Positions 1 through 11,255 of a DNA stretch of 54,126 nucleotides are shown in pieces. Made by a program: the position numbers and the translations under genes. The stretch is from Bacillota bacterium (GTDB lineage Bacteria > Bacillota > Bacilli > Alicyclobacillales > SLC66): positions 1-54,126 of the forward strand of contig JAPNUP010000115.1 in assembly GCA_026627345.1 (NCBI GenBank). Reading direction: 5' to 3'. The notes beneath the pieces are model-generated. The model was not told the origin of the DNA and made no database searches. It saw nothing but the letters and a program-made list of their open reading frames with translations. How positions within the stretch are numbered: the stretch's first letter is position 1; each line of letters opens with the position of its first letter.

Positions 1-50
<50 letters not shown>

Positions 51-61
51 AAAGATAAAAA

Positions 62-136
62 TGGAGCGGAAGACGGGATTCGAACCCGCGACCCTCGCCT
101 TGGCAAGGCGATGCTCTACCCCTGAGCCACTTCCGC
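62..136 (-). tRNA. tRNA-Gly(GCC)
   Basis: The reverse complement folds as a complete cloverleaf. The GCGGAAG acceptor strand pairs with CTTCCGC, the anticodon loop CTTGCCAA carries GCC, the T loop reads TTCGAAT, and CCA is encoded at the 3' end (TGGA at 62-65 in the plus strand). It lies 11 bases upstream of the CAT-anticodon tRNA on the same strand, so both probably belong to one tRNA operon continuing past the left edge. Confidence 0.95.
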
Positions 137-250
137 AGAACGTTTCTTATTATAGCGTCATTGTCTGCGATATGCAAGCGAAGGGACCGTCAGATCCATA
201 GGAATATTCATCCTTTCGTTTGATGCCGACGGCCACGCTGCGCACCGTGA

Positions 251-1714
251 TCATAGCCGCTCCACAAATGCTCGCCACTCGTCTTTCCACGCACACAGCG
301 AGGCATACTGGTGGTGCAAGGCGGTCTGCCACTCTTCGTACTGCTGCGCCCAGATCTGCTCGATCGCGCGCGCCTCGGCCTGACGCTGCACGGCTGGTGA
401 AAACCCCGCATTCTCCGGATCAGCGACCACCGACGTGACGACGTGTGGCACTTGCCGCTGCGGAGCAATACGCGTCGCACCGATACGACCACCCCGCTCA
501 TAACGCCTCTGCAGCGAGTGTAGCTGGTCTTCCATTCGCCAAGCGTCTGTACCCGCCACGTGCCTGCGGTGATAACAGAAGTTCTCAAAATCCACCTTTT
601 GCGCGCGCATCAGAAAACTTTCGGTCGTGTTCCACAGCAACTCTGCAAACGCGCGCACTGGAAATGCCGCGCGAATCTCCGTTATAGAGGCTGAAACCCA
701 GGTCGCATGACGGCCCAGATACCACCGCAGATCGGCGATCTCATGCTCCGGATAGTGAAAGCTGTAAAGCAGGTACGACGCCAGCAATTGGTCGGCGGAC
801 CCGGGAACCATCACATTGCGCACCGGCTTAATCTCAACGAGAGAATCATTGAGCACCAAGTCAACCGTTGCCTGTTTGACACCAAATGCCTGAGCGATCG
901 GTAACTGCGCGTAGGCTCTGACACTACGCAGCCAGCTCCAATCGAGCGCTCGCGCCCCTGTCGCCATGCTTCTCACGTCATGCCCCATGCGCATAAAGAA
1001 ATCCCCGACCGGGTTGACCTGCATCTCAGGCTTGGCCTCGAAGTACGAGACAAACGCCGCCAAGCGCGCACAGTCCTCAACGATATCGACTCGCTGCCCG
1101 TGGACGAACCGATATCGTCTGCGTAATGCGTCAGTCATCTCCAGCGCGACGTAGGCATTCACCCATTGCGGAGTCTGATCGAGTGGCTGGCCAGCGGCGT
1201 CTGCAGTCCCATCTGCGCCGCGAAACAACATGCCAAGATGTGCTGCCGCCCGCGTACTCGCCACTTGCTCTGCCGGGCCTGTCAGACTCTCTTTGAGCGC
1301 GTAGGTCAACTGCCGAAGCCCATGCAGGCCTTCTTGCTCATAAATCCGTCTAAACCGCGAAATCTGCTTGGCCAACAGAGCCGGGTCGCCTATGGACAAA
1401 GGCAAAGCGAAGTTGACTAGGCCATCATCATCACATGGATAGTATGCGGATCGCTCCTCCATGAAGCGCAGGTCACGTTCCGTCACCTGCCCACTGAGTC
1501 GCTGGACAAACGCCGTCAGCCAATACTTGAACGCCTCTGCACTCACCGGCACTTCGCGTAGATCGAGCAACCCTTTCGTCGGGTACAGCAACGGCGTCAT
1601 GTGCTGCCAACGCGTCTCTCCATCCAACCGCTTAAAGTAAGGAGTAAGTGGCGGCAACTGTTTCTTACGGGCATGCTGAAAATACCGCTCGTGTGCCAAA
1701 GACGACAGCGCCAT
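251..1714 (-). CDS. Uncharacterised protein with a PD-(D/E)XK nuclease-like motif
   Basis: I do not recognise the family. The product is about 487 residues, largely helical by eye, rich in aromatic and charged residues, with no signal peptide or membrane segment. In its second half (numbering from a TTG 27 bases upstream) the pattern D294-x8-E303-I-K305, set in hydrophobic strands and followed by Q318 and Y323/Y326, resembles the catalytic core of PD-(D/E)XK nucleases of the RecB/Cas4 type. The ATG at 1714 is preferred because AAGGGAG lies just upstream, while the upstream TTG at 1741 has no ribosome binding site. It sits between lysS and the tRNA genes on the same strand. Nuclease activity is inferred from the motif alone; the role is unknown. 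Confidence 0.7.
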   Translation of the reverse strand: MALSSLAHERYFQHARKKQLPPLTPYFKRLDGETRWQHMTPLLYPTKGLLDLREVPVSAEAFKYWLTAFVQRLSGQVTERDLRFMEERSAYYPCDDDGLVNFALPLSIGDPALLAKQISRFRRIYEQEGLHGLRQLTYALKESLTGPAEQVASTRAAAHLGMLFRGADGTADAAGQPLDQTPQWVNAYVALEMTDALRRRYRFVHGQRVDIVEDCARLAAFVSYFEAKPEMQVNPVGDFFMRMGHDVRSMATGARALDWSWLRSVRAYAQLPIAQAFGVKQATVDLVLNDSLVEIKPVRNVMVPGSADQLLASYLLYSFHYPEHEIADLRWYLGRHATWVSASITEIRAAFPVRAFAELLWNTTESFLMRAQKVDFENFCYHRRHVAGTDAWRMEDQLHSLQRRYERGGRIGATRIAPQRQVPHVVTSVVADPENAGFSPAVQRQAEARAIEQIWAQQYEEWQTALHHQYASLCAWKDEWRAFVERL

Positions 1715-1764
1715 CAGGCTTTCTCCCTTCTCACTAACCAACCAAACTTGTGCGTACCCGAAGA

Positions 1765-3384
<1,620 letters not shown>

Positions 3385-3398
3385 CTACCCTGCGCCCT

Positions 3399-3875
3399 TT
3401 ACTTCCGGATCTCGAGCACTTCGTACTGAATCATTCCCGCTGGTACAGAAACTTCCACCATCGATCCCACTGATTTGCCCAGTAGGGCTTTACCGACCGG
3501 CGACTCGTTGGAGATCTTGTTATCGGCAGGATCAGACTCTGCAGACCCAACGATGTGAAACTCCACATCCTCTTTAAATTCGATGTCGCGTAGCTTAACC
3601 GTCGAGCCGATGCTCACAACGCCTGTATCTACGTCATCTTCATGAATGATGCGCGCATTGCGCAGCATCTTCTCAAGCGTAATAATGCGCCCTTCAACAA
3701 ATGCCTGTTCATTCTTCGCGTCTTCATACTCTGAGTTCTCGCTGATATCACCGTAGCTGATGGCGACCTTGATTCGCTCCGCCACTTCCCGGCGCTTAAC
3801 CGTTTTCAATTGTTCGAGTTCTTCCTCTAACTTTTGCAATCCAGCTGGAGTCAGTAACACTTCTTTCTCAGACAC
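3399..3875 (-). CDS. greA: Transcription elongation factor GreA
   Basis: Rescues backtracked RNA polymerase by stimulating cleavage of the nascent RNA. From a GTG at 3875 the product is 158 residues, the usual GreA length. An N-terminal coiled coil carries the acidic tip motif ([16 protein letters not shown]), and a C-terminal FKBP-like domain contains [21 protein letters not shown] lies nine bases before the GTG; the longer open frame reaching 3992 has no support. It stands first in a greA-lysS unit behind a strong sigma-A promoter at 4006-4034, separate from the upstream dusB operon. Confidence 0.96.
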   Translation of the reverse strand: MSEKEVLLTPAGLQKLEEELEQLKTVKRREVAERIKVAISYGDISENSEYEDAKNEQAFVEGRIITLEKMLRNARIIHEDDVDTGVVSIGSTVKLRDIEFKEDVEFHIVGSAESDPADNKISNESPVGKALLGKSVGSMVEVSVPAGMIQYEVLEIRK

Positions 3876-4005
3876 GCTTGTTCGCTCCCTTTCCACACGG
3901 ACCAAAACGATAAAATATTCGGCTCCCTTATGAACAGCCGTAGTGCCAAGGATGAGATGCTGTAGGTCCAACATCCCTTGTCTTAGATACAAAAGTCTGC
4001 GCTAA

Positions 4006-4034
4006 AGTATAGGGCATCTGAAAACTACTGTCAA
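4006..4034 (-). promoter_or_regulatory. Sigma-A promoter for greA-lysS
   Basis: On the minus strand TTGACA (4029-4034) and TATACT (4006-4011) are separated by 17 bases, close to the vegetative consensus. It lies about 130 bases upstream of the greA GTG, in the 265-base gap between dusB and greA, in which I see no gene. Confidence 0.8.
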
Positions 4035-4140
4035 ACGATTCCTGCAAGATCGGTTCTCCACTAGATTGCTCTGTTGCTCGTATAAGCATTGTACTGCGCA
4101 TGTGACCAGATGATGCCATGTACTCAGTGCTTCACAGACC

Positions 4141-5154
4141 TTATGCCGACTCTTCCTTTATCTCATTGAGTAACGTGAGTAGCATCTCGATCATGCCGGC
4201 TTCCGAGGTCTGTTCATTGATGAGGTCTCTCGCTTGGGCTGCCCCACGCAACCCTTTGATATACCAACCTGCGTGTTTACGCATTTCGCGGACCCCGGTA
4301 TTTTCCCCTTTGTCTTCCACCAAAAGGTGAAGGTGCTCGATCGCCACTTCGATGCGTTCCTGTTCAGTAGGCGGCGCCAACCGTTCGCCAGTCTCCAGAT
4401 AGTGTGCCACCTCGCGAAAAATCCACGGGTAGCCGAGCGCGGCGCGCCCGATCATCACGCCGTCACAGCCAGTCTCTGTCAGCAACCGCACCGCATCTTC
4501 CGGAGCAGCGACATCGCCATTGCCGATCACAGGAATGCTGACTGCCTCTTTCACACGCCGGATGATAGACCAGTCGGCTTGGCCGGCGTAAAGCTGCTTG
4601 GCCGTCCTGCCGTGCACGGTGACTGCACAAGCGCCGGCCGCTTCTACGGCTTTGGCTACCTCCACGGCATTGATATTGTCGTCATCCCAGCCTTTTCGAA
4701 ACTTGACCGTAACCGGACGATTCACACGCCGAACAACCGCCTCAACGATCGACGCCGCATATTTCGGATCGCGCGCGAGCGCTGCACCTGATCCATTTTT
4801 GTAGATCTTCAGCACGGGGCATCCCATATTGATATCGATAATATCAGCATTGGTCCCCTCTGCAACCATCTCCGCCGCTCGCACCATCGTCTCGATATCG
4901 TAGCCGACTAACTGCAGACTGACCGGATGCTCATCCGGAATGATCTGCAGCATCCGCTGTGTGCGCTCATTATGATGCACCAGTGCCTTGTCGCTCACCA
5001 TTTCTGCACAAACCATTCCGGCTCCGAGACGCTTGGCGAGCTTTCTAAACGGAGGATTGCAGACACCAGCCATCGGCGCCAAAATGACCGGGTTATCCAA
5101 AGCAACGCCGCCAATCTGAAGGGGCGTAGTCACTACAGCGCCTGTTTCACTCAC
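4141..5154 (-). CDS. dusB: tRNA-dihydrouridine synthase DusB
   Basis: FMN- and NADPH-dependent reduction of uridine to dihydrouridine in the tRNA D loop. The 337-residue product is a TIM-barrel flavoprotein. [13 protein letters not shown] is at the N terminus, the catalytic cysteine lies in [26 protein letters not shown] follows, and the FMN phosphate site is in GNGDV and [11 protein letters not shown]. The start is GTG, overlapping the yazB stop by four bases (GTGA), with GGAGGTGA eight bases upstream that serves as ribosome binding site while also coding for the end of yazB. The folK-yazB-dusB order matches B. subtilis, so translational coupling is likely. Confidence 0.95.
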   Translation of the reverse strand: MSETGAVVTTPLQIGGVALDNPVILAPMAGVCNPPFRKLAKRLGAGMVCAEMVSDKALVHHNERTQRMLQIIPDEHPVSLQLVGYDIETMVRAAEMVAEGTNADIIDINMGCPVLKIYKNGSGAALARDPKYAASIVEAVVRRVNRPVTVKFRKGWDDDNINAVEVAKAVEAAGACAVTVHGRTAKQLYAGQADWSIIRRVKEAVSIPVIGNGDVAAPEDAVRLLTETGCDGVMIGRAALGYPWIFREVAHYLETGERLAPPTEQERIEVAIEHLHLLVEDKGENTGVREMRKHAGWYIKGLRGAAQARDLINEQTSEAGMIEMLLTLLNEIKEESA

Positions 5155-5378
5155 GTCATCTCACCTCCATATAACAAATCTAAACCCAGCTCTTTACGAT
5201 TCACCTGAAAGAGCTCTTCCATACTGCGCACCTGCTGATCCGTTGGCGTACGCGTCCCTCGCTCCCATCCTCCCGCCACCGCCACGGAGACGCCCATCGC
5301 CTGCGCAAACTCCTCTTGCGTGAGTGATTTTAGCTTTCGGTAGGCCCGCAGGCGTTTCGCAAAAACGTCGAGTACCAA
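5151..5378 (-). CDS. yazB: Small XRE-type helix-turn-helix protein, YazB-like
   Basis: A 75-residue protein consisting almost entirely of a Cro/CI-type helix-turn-helix ([27 protein letters not shown], about residues 19-46). It starts at TTG with AAGGAGGG seven bases upstream, and begins inside folK (49-base overlap). The position between folK and dusB is that of yazB in B. subtilis, whose function is not well defined. DNA binding is inferred from the motif; a target is not evident. Confidence 0.85.
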   Translation of the reverse strand: MVLDVFAKRLRAYRKLKSLTQEEFAQAMGVSVAVAGGWERGTRTPTDQQVRSMEELFQVNRKELGLDLLYGGEMT

Positions 5379-5866
5379 CGCACACCCTCCTTTCCATCCA
5401 CGAGCTCTTGCAATTCAGCGATCGATCGTCTCCATGTCGGATGTAACGCAGTAGATGCGATCTGAACCAGTGGCACCAGCACAAAAGCGCGCTGATGCAT
5501 TCGCGGATGCGGAATGATCAACTGCGGGTCATCAACGATGACCCGATCGTCCGACAGGAGTATATCGATGTCGATCGTTCGCGGCCCGTAGCGCACCGCT
5601 CTCTGGCGGCCCAAGTCGGCTTCGATGCGCAGAATCTCTCCGAGCATGGCGTGCGGATCGTATCCGCTGACAAGGTGTACGGCCAGATTGAGAAACGGTG
5701 GTTGCGCAAGCAGCTCGACGGGATCGGTTTCATAGATATCCGAGACAGCCAAAACTTCTGTCGTCGGCAAGTGTCCAAGGGCGGCGACAGCGTCTCGCAG
5801 TTGTCTTTGGCGATCACCTAGATTCGCGCCGAGTGACAGTAGATAGGGGTATAACACATCATTCAT
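5330..5866 (-). CDS. folK: 2-amino-4-hydroxy-6-hydroxymethyldihydropteridine pyrophosphokinase
   Basis: Transfers pyrophosphate from ATP to 6-hydroxymethyl-7,8-dihydropterin in folate synthesis. Family motifs are visible: LSLGANLGDR near the N terminus, the substrate-loop segment YETDPV, FLNLAV, and the signature GPRTIDIDILL followed by IPHPRMHQRAFVL. The length is 178 residues, the tail overlapping yazB. It starts two bases after the folP stop; in Bacillus a folB gene separates the two, and none is present here. Confidence 0.95.
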   Translation of the reverse strand: MNDVLYPYLLSLGANLGDRQRQLRDAVAALGHLPTTEVLAVSDIYETDPVELLAQPPFLNLAVHLVSGYDPHAMLGEILRIEADLGRQRAVRYGPRTIDIDILLSDDRVIVDDPQLIIPHPRMHQRAFVLVPLVQIASTALHPTWRRSIAELQELVDGKEGVRWYSTFLRNACGPTES

Positions 5867-5867
5867 A

Positions 5868-6704
5868 TCAGCGCACCATAGCGTCCGTCATCCGCACAAT
5901 ACGAGCCATCGGTTCCACATCATGAACACGCACAATATCGACGCCTCGAGTCACAGCGACAGCGACGGTCGCTGCTGTTCCTTCCAGTCTTTGCTCTACA
6001 GGCAGATCCAAAACGCGACCGATAAAAGACTTGCGCGACGTTCCTACCAACACAGGAAAACCGACTGCCTTTATCTCGTCTAGGCGGCTCAACAAGGCTA
6101 GATTCTGCGCTTGCGTTTTGCCAAATCCCACGCCCGGATCGAGAATGATCCGATCTCGCGCAATTCCTGCAGCCATGGCTGCTTGGCTTTGCCTCTGCAG
6201 CCACTCACCAACGTACGAAACGATGTCCGTCTCGATAGGAGCGGAACCAACGCCGTTATGCATCAGGACGTAGTAAGCAGCATAGCTCGCTACAATCTCG
6301 TACATTCGGTCATCGCTGAGTCCACCCCACACGTCATTCACGATATCCACGCCGCAGGCCAGTGCACGACTGGCGATCTCAGCCTTGTAAGTGTCGATGG
6401 ATAGCGGGATGTCTACCGCTTCGCGAATGTGCAGAAGAATCGGTGCAAGACGCTCCCACTCTTCCTCTACACCGAGAGGTACTGCACCGGGTCGTGTAGA
6501 CTCGGCGCCGATATCGATGATGTCAGCCCCTGCCTTAGCGAGTTCACTGGCGTGGCCCACAGCGTCAGAGACACTGAGGTACCGTCCCCCATCAGAAAAC
6601 GAATCGGGAGTGATATTGACGATGCCCATGATGAGCGTCCGCTTTCCCACATCGTCGAGCCTTCGCGCGCTGGACACGACGGAGTCCATCTCTAGTTTTG
6701 TCAC
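5868..6704 (-). CDS. folP: Dihydropteroate synthase
   Basis: Condenses p-aminobenzoate with hydroxymethyldihydropterin pyrophosphate; the sulfonamide target. The 278-residue TIM barrel shows MGIVNITPDSFSDGG, the pterin-site segment DIGAESTRPGA, LSIDTYKAEIA, INDVWGG-like INDV (here VNDVWGG), LDPGVGFGKT and VGTSRKSFIG. The start given is GTG; an in-frame ATG five codons later is also possible, and neither has a well-spaced ribosome binding site. It lies between cysK and folK; the pabBAC genes that precede it in B. subtilis are missing. Confidence 0.95.
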   Translation of the reverse strand: MTKLEMDSVVSSARRLDDVGKRTLIMGIVNITPDSFSDGGRYLSVSDAVGHASELAKAGADIIDIGAESTRPGAVPLGVEEEWERLAPILLHIREAVDIPLSIDTYKAEIASRALACGVDIVNDVWGGLSDDRMYEIVASYAAYYVLMHNGVGSAPIETDIVSYVGEWLQRQSQAAMAAGIARDRIILDPGVGFGKTQAQNLALLSRLDEIKAVGFPVLVGTSRKSFIGRVLDLPVEQRLEGTAATVAVAVTRGVDIVRVHDVEPMARIVRMTDAMVR

Positions 6705-6773
6705 GGCAGACCGCGGCCCCTTTTGCAGGTATTACTTCCGTAATGATACCTCTTTGCACCTTAGTACATGTAC

Positions 6774-7697
6774 TTAGTCCAGTTGGTACAAGGCGGTGCT
6801 GAGATAGCGCTCGCCGTTTGAAGCTGAGATCGTTAGCACCCGCCGCCCCGTACCGAGCAGCTTCGCCACCTCGATAGCCGCGTGAATGGCTGCACCGGAA
6901 CTGATCCCTACCAAGAGACCTTCCTCCCGCGCCACTTGACGCGCCATGACGAACGCTTGTTCACTCTCGACCGTGACGATCTGATCCAATAGCCCGGTAT
7001 CGAGAATCGAGGGAACAAAACCTGCGCCAATGCCTTGAATCTTGTGCGGCCCAGGCGCGCCTCCGGAGAGGACCGGTGACTCTTTAGGCTCGACTGCGAC
7101 GATCTTGCACTCGGGAATTTCCTTGTGCAGAATCTGACCGACCCCCGTGATCGTACCGCCAGTCCCGACGGAGGCCACAAACGCATCGAGGCGCCCCTCC
7201 ATCTGACGCACAATCTCCGGGCCTGTTGTATCGCGATGAGCGCGTACGTTACTCGGATTGTCAAATTGCGCAGGCAGGTAATACTTCGGATCAGACGCTG
7301 CAATCTCTTCTGCTTTAGCGATGGCGCCGCGCATGCCTTCAATACCGGGTGTCAGCACGAGGTCCGCCCCGTAAGCGCGCAAAAGGCTGCGTCGCTCCAT
7401 ACTCATCGTATCAGGCATCACAAGCACAGCGTGATACCCTTTGGCTGCCGCCACCATAGCCAAGCCAATCCCTGTATTCCCACTAGTCGGCTCCACGATG
7501 ACGCCGCCGGGCTTTAGCAACCCTGAACGTTCCGCATCTTCCACCATGGCCAATGCGATTCGATCTTTGATACTACCCCCGGGATTCATCCATTCAAGCT
7601 TCACGTAGACGTCCGCCGCACCTTCCGGCACCACCTTACGCAGTCGCACGATCGGTGTCTTCCCGATCAGTTCAATCACACTTTGGGTGACTTTCAC
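6774..7697 (-). CDS. cysK: Cysteine synthase (O-acetylserine sulfhydrylase)
   Basis: PLP enzyme making cysteine from O-acetylserine and sulfide. Residues near the N terminus read IGKTPIVRL; the PLP lysine is in [11 protein letters not shown]; the substrate loop is [11 protein letters not shown]; the phosphate-binding loop is [10 protein letters not shown]; the GISSGAA segment follows. From GTG at 7697 the product is 307 residues, and GGAGGGA lies five bases upstream. The open frame extends 11 codons further but lacks a ribosome binding site. Same strand as hslO and folP, as in Bacillus. Confidence 0.95.
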   Translation of the reverse strand: MKVTQSVIELIGKTPIVRLRKVVPEGAADVYVKLEWMNPGGSIKDRIALAMVEDAERSGLLKPGGVIVEPTSGNTGIGLAMVAAAKGYHAVLVMPDTMSMERRSLLRAYGADLVLTPGIEGMRGAIAKAEEIAASDPKYYLPAQFDNPSNVRAHRDTTGPEIVRQMEGRLDAFVASVGTGGTITGVGQILHKEIPECKIVAVEPKESPVLSGGAPGPHKIQGIGAGFVPSILDTGLLDQIVTVESEQAFVMARQVAREEGLLVGISSGAAIHAAIEVAKLLGTGRRVLTISASNGERYLSTALYQLD

Positions 7698-7763
7698 TGC
7701 AATCCCTCCATAGCGAGTCCATCTCTTCACTAGCTATTAGCGTAGCGATTCATGCACAACGGG

Positions 7764-8648
7764 TCAATGGGTAGCCGCGTCTCGCAGAGCCACGATTTCT
7801 TGCGCATCGAAGTGGTACTTGTCCCCGCAAAAATGGCAGACCAGCTCAGCCTCGCCTTGCTCCTCCAAAATGGAGTCGAGTTCCTCCCGACCTAGAGACA
7901 GTAAAACACGTTCCAGACGATCGCGGTTGCAGGAGCACTGAAACCGGACTGTCTTGTGATCCAGCCAATGCACATCGTCTCCAAAAACTCTGCGGACAAT
8001 ATCTTGAGGCGTCTCCCCGTCACGCAACAGTGTAGTGACGTTAGGCAACTCCGCAATGGCTTTCTCCACATGAACAACTTCTTCTTCGCTCGCGCCAGGC
8101 AGCATCTGAATGATGACGCCACCAGCCGTCCATACGCTATAATCGCGATTCACCAGTACGCCTACTGCAACGGCCGTAGGTTGCTGTTCAGAGACGGCAA
8201 AATAATACGTGAAATCTTCGCCGATTTCACCGGACACAAGCGGGACACTGCCTTGGTAAGGTTCCTTTAACCCGAGGTCCTTCAGCACGCCCAGATAGCC
8301 GTTGGTGCCGACGGCTCCGCCGACATCCAGTTTTTGCCTCGCATTGAGAGGTAACTCAACGTGAGGTTCGACGGCGTACCCTCGCACATGCCCTTGTCCG
8401 TTAGCGACGACAAGTATTTTGCCGATCGGGCCGTCGCCCGACACCTGGACTGTAATCTGATGATCCGCATGCTTCAGACCAGCCGCCATCATGGCGCTGA
8501 CCGTTGCCACTCGTCCAAGGGCTGCCGTCACCACTGGCCACGTGTCGTGACGCGTTTGCAGTTCACCAACGAGTGTAGCCGTATGGGCGGCGTAGACGAG
8601 GGCATGTCCACCCAATGCGGTGGCAACCCAGATACCGTCTTCTGGCAC
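7764..8648 (-). CDS. hslO: Redox-regulated molecular chaperone Hsp33
   Basis: Cytoplasmic holdase activated by oxidation. The 294-residue product has an N-terminal substrate-binding domain (ATALGGHALVYAA, SGDGPIGKI) and a C-terminal zinc module with CSC and CHFC, the CXC/CXXC cysteine pairs that bind zinc and sense oxidants. The GTG at 8648 is chosen because GGAGGTG lies five bases upstream. It follows ftsH by 83 bases, holding a strong hairpin. The coaX gene found between ftsH and hslO in Bacillus is missing. Confidence 0.95.
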   Translation of the reverse strand: MPEDGIWVATALGGHALVYAAHTATLVGELQTRHDTWPVVTAALGRVATVSAMMAAGLKHADHQITVQVSGDGPIGKILVVANGQGHVRGYAVEPHVELPLNARQKLDVGGAVGTNGYLGVLKDLGLKEPYQGSVPLVSGEIGEDFTYYFAVSEQQPTAVAVGVLVNRDYSVWTAGGVIIQMLPGASEEEVVHVEKAIAELPNVTTLLRDGETPQDIVRRVFGDDVHWLDHKTVRFQCSCNRDRLERVLLSLGREELDSILEEQGEAELVCHFCGDKYHFDAQEIVALRDAATH

Positions 8649-8666
8649 ATGAACACCTCCATGGAC

Positions 8667-8698
8667 ACACACTGGGCGCCTTCCGGCACCCAGTGTGT
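8667..8698 (-). other. Stable hairpin in the hslO leader, after ftsH
   Basis: Arms of 14 bases, ACACACTGGGCGCC and GGCACCCAGTGTGT, pair around a TTCC loop with one C-A mismatch. On the minus strand it follows ftsH and ends close to the hslO ribosome binding site. There is no T run, so it may be a weak terminator, a processing site or a structure controlling hslO translation. Confidence 0.5.
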
Positions 8699-8730
8699 CT
8701 GTCCTATTGTGTTTGCGTCAATCGTCAAGA

Positions 8731-10614
8731 TCACGAAAGCGTCGGCGTCGGTGCGTCACCGAAGTTGCCACGACCATTAATGGTCAGCTTCGGACCATCA
8801 TCGCCACCTTCAACCAACCGACCGTACTCCATCAACTGGCGAATCTGTTCGCCGTCGAGCGTCTCATACTCCAAGAGCGTCTGCGCCAGCAAGTCTAACT
8901 TCTCGCGATGCTCGGTCAACAACTGACGCGTGCGCTCATAGCACTCATCCACCACGGAGCGCATTTCCTTGTCGATCTCATAGGCGATCGCGTCACTGTA
9001 ATTCGGTTCAGAAGCAATATCTCGTCCGAGAAATACTTGTCCTTGCCGGTGTCCGAACTGCATCGGACCAAGGCGCTCGCTCATCCCGAACTCGGTGATC
9101 ATACGCCGCACCATCTCAGTCACGCGTTCAAGATCGTTCGAAGCGCCCGTGCTAATTTCTTTGAGCACAATCTCTTCAGCGACGCGGCCACCAAGAAGTT
9201 CTACCACGCGATCGAGAATATCTTCTCGCGTCATAAAGGATCGGTCTTCTTTCGGAAGGCTGACCGTATACCCCCCCGCCATACCGCGTGGGATAATCGT
9301 GACCTTGTGAACCATGGTGCCGTTTTTCAGATAGTAGCCTGCAATCGCATGACCACCTTCGTGAAAGGCCACCAAGCGTTTCTCCTTGTCGCTGATCACC
9401 TTGCTGCGTTTCTCAGGCCCAGCGATCACGCGATCAATCGCGTCATCGAGTTCGACCATTTCAATGACCGACTTGTTGCGTCGGGCAGTCAACAGCGCCG
9501 CCTCATTCAACACGTTTTCCAGATCGGCGCCCGTAAAACCAGGTGTCCGCTTGGCCAAAACGTCAAGCTGAATATCCTTGGAAATCGGCTTGTTGCGAGA
9601 GTGCACGCGCAGTATCTGCTCGCGACCGCGCACATCGGGGCGATCGACGATGATCTGCCGGTCAAATCGACCTGGCCGCAGTAGCGCAGCATCCAAAATG
9701 TCTGCACGGTTAGTCGCTGCGATGATGATGATACTCTCATTGACACCAAAACCGTCCATCTCCACGAGCAACTGGTTCAGCGTCTGCTCACGCTCATCGT
9801 GGCCACCGCCAAGACCAGCGCCGCGCATACGACCTACCGCGTCAATCTCGTCAATGAAGATGATACAAGGCGCGTTCTTCTTCGCATTTTCGAACAAGTC
9901 CCGCACCCGCGATGCGCCGACACCGACGAACATCTCCACAAAGTCCGAACCGCTAATGCTAAAGAAGGGAACCCCCGCCTCACCCGCAACCGCTCGCGCA
10001 AGCAGCGTTTTCCCAGTACCTGGTGGACCGACCAGCAGTACACCTTTCGGAATGCGTGCGCCAACTGCGGTAAACTTGCGCGGATCTTTCAGAAAGTCGA
10101 CGATCTCCACGAGCTCGGCTTTCTCTTCATCAGCGCCTGCCACATCCTCAAACGTAACGCGTTTCTTGTCCTCGGTGTACAACCGCGCGCGACTCTTGCC
10201 GAAATTCATCACGCGATTGCCGCCGTTTTGCCCTTGGTTAAATAAGAAGAACAGAATCCCAAAGACGAGCAGGAAGGGCACAATCGTCGTCAGAAAACTG
10301 ACCCATGATGAGCTGCCTTGCGGCTGAACCACCGTGACGTTGGCTTGTTTATCAAGTTGATTGATGAGCGCATCACTATAAAGAGCCCGAGAGGTAAACT
10401 GCGAGTTATCCGCAAGCGTGCCGTCTAACTGTAGCGTCGTGCCATCAGGCGTGATATAGAGTTGCTTCACCTCGTGGTTCTGCATCTGTGTGTAAAACTG
10501 GCTCCATGTCAGTACCTGCTTTTGCTGGCTGTCCGACATGATGAACTGCAGGACCCCTATGATTACGAGCAGGATGAGCACATAGAAGATCGCGCTCTGA
10601 TAGAAACGTCTCAT
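8731..10614 (-). CDS. ftsH: ATP-dependent zinc metalloprotease FtsH
   Basis: Membrane-anchored AAA+ protease that degrades membrane and regulatory proteins and is important for sporulation in B. subtilis. The 627-residue product has two N-terminal membrane segments (about 8-25 and 106-126) around an extracytoplasmic domain, Walker A GPPGTGKT (196-203), Walker [12 protein letters not shown], the second region of homology [20 protein letters not shown], and the zinc site HEGGH (418-422), a permitted variant of the usual HEAGH. Start at ATG with GGAGG upstream. The hpt-ftsH order is that of Bacillus. Confidence 0.97.
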   Translation of the reverse strand: MRRFYQSAIFYVLILLVIIGVLQFIMSDSQQKQVLTWSQFYTQMQNHEVKQLYITPDGTTLQLDGTLADNSQFTSRALYSDALINQLDKQANVTVVQPQGSSSWVSFLTTIVPFLLVFGILFFLFNQGQNGGNRVMNFGKSRARLYTEDKKRVTFEDVAGADEEKAELVEIVDFLKDPRKFTAVGARIPKGVLLVGPPGTGKTLLARAVAGEAGVPFFSISGSDFVEMFVGVGASRVRDLFENAKKNAPCIIFIDEIDAVGRMRGAGLGGGHDEREQTLNQLLVEMDGFGVNESIIIIAATNRADILDAALLRPGRFDRQIIVDRPDVRGREQILRVHSRNKPISKDIQLDVLAKRTPGFTGADLENVLNEAALLTARRNKSVIEMVELDDAIDRVIAGPEKRSKVISDKEKRLVAFHEGGHAIAGYYLKNGTMVHKVTIIPRGMAGGYTVSLPKEDRSFMTREDILDRVVELLGGRVAEEIVLKEISTGASNDLERVTEMVRRMITEFGMSERLGPMQFGHRQGQVFLGRDIASEPNYSDAIAYEIDKEMRSVVDECYERTRQLLTEHREKLDLLAQTLLEYETLDGEQIRQLMEYGRLVEGGDDGPKLTINGRGNFGDAPTPTLS

Positions 10615-10685
10615 CCTTTACCTCCTCTCGATCAAGGCGCAAATATTGTATCACAATCGCCTTGTAAAAGACACGCGCACAACTT

Positions 10686-11231
10686 TCAGTGTTCGTCCGT
10701 ATAAATCTCAGGACGCAAAATGCCTACGCACGACAAGTGTCGATAGCGTTCAGCGTAATCCAAACCATATCCCACCAAGAAAGCATTAGGGACGGTAAAG
10801 CAACAATAATCCGGCACAATCGGAATCCGTCGACGACTCGGTTTGTCGAAGGCAGACGCGATCTTGACCGAACGCGCGCCCCGGCGAATCAAGGTATCGC
10901 GCAAGTAGTTCAGCGTGGTCCCTGTGTCTACGATATCTTCCACCAACAAAATATCGCGTCCTTCAGCGGGCTGATCGAGATCTTTCAGCATCCTGACCGC
11001 ACCACTAGACTGCGTGGAGGACCCGTAACTCGAGGTTGCGATAAAATCAATCTCAATAGGTATGTCTATATGCCGAACCAAGTCTGACAAGAACACAAAG
11101 GCGCCCTTTAGCACCCCTATCACGAGCGGATGCGTCTGGGCGTAGTCGCGCGATATCTGCGCTCCCACCTCGCCAATTCGTGATTGCAACTGCTCGGACG
11201 TGTAGAGCACTGATTCCAAATCATCCAACAA
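10686..11231 (-). CDS. hpt: Hypoxanthine-guanine phosphoribosyltransferase
   Basis: Salvages hypoxanthine and guanine with PRPP. The 181-residue product carries the PRPP-binding signature ILLVEDIVDTGTTL, the upstream GVLKGAFVFLSDL loop, and VGYGLDYAERYR near the C terminus. The start is TTG, eight bases after AGGAGG; a second TTG follows directly. tilS upstream and ftsH downstream is the standard Firmicutes arrangement. In B. subtilis TilS and HprT bind each other and activate ftsH transcription, which this linkage would allow. Confidence 0.96.
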   Translation of the reverse strand: MLDDLESVLYTSEQLQSRIGEVGAQISRDYAQTHPLVIGVLKGAFVFLSDLVRHIDIPIEIDFIATSSYGSSTQSSGAVRMLKDLDQPAEGRDILLVEDIVDTGTTLNYLRDTLIRRGARSVKIASAFDKPSRRRIPIVPDYCCFTVPNAFLVGYGLDYAERYRHLSCVGILRPEIYTDEH

Positions 11232-11255
11232 AACAACTTCCTCCTAACGCACTTC

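Noticed and set aside
3876-4140. Small minus-strand frame of 63 codons (3928-4119)
   Set aside because: It covers the greA promoter and has no family resemblance or ribosome binding site.
9578-10327. 249-codon plus-strand open frame, and 8908-9684 near it
   Set aside because: Both lie antisense to ftsH, with Ser/Arg-rich or irregular products and no ribosome binding site; shadows of codon bias.
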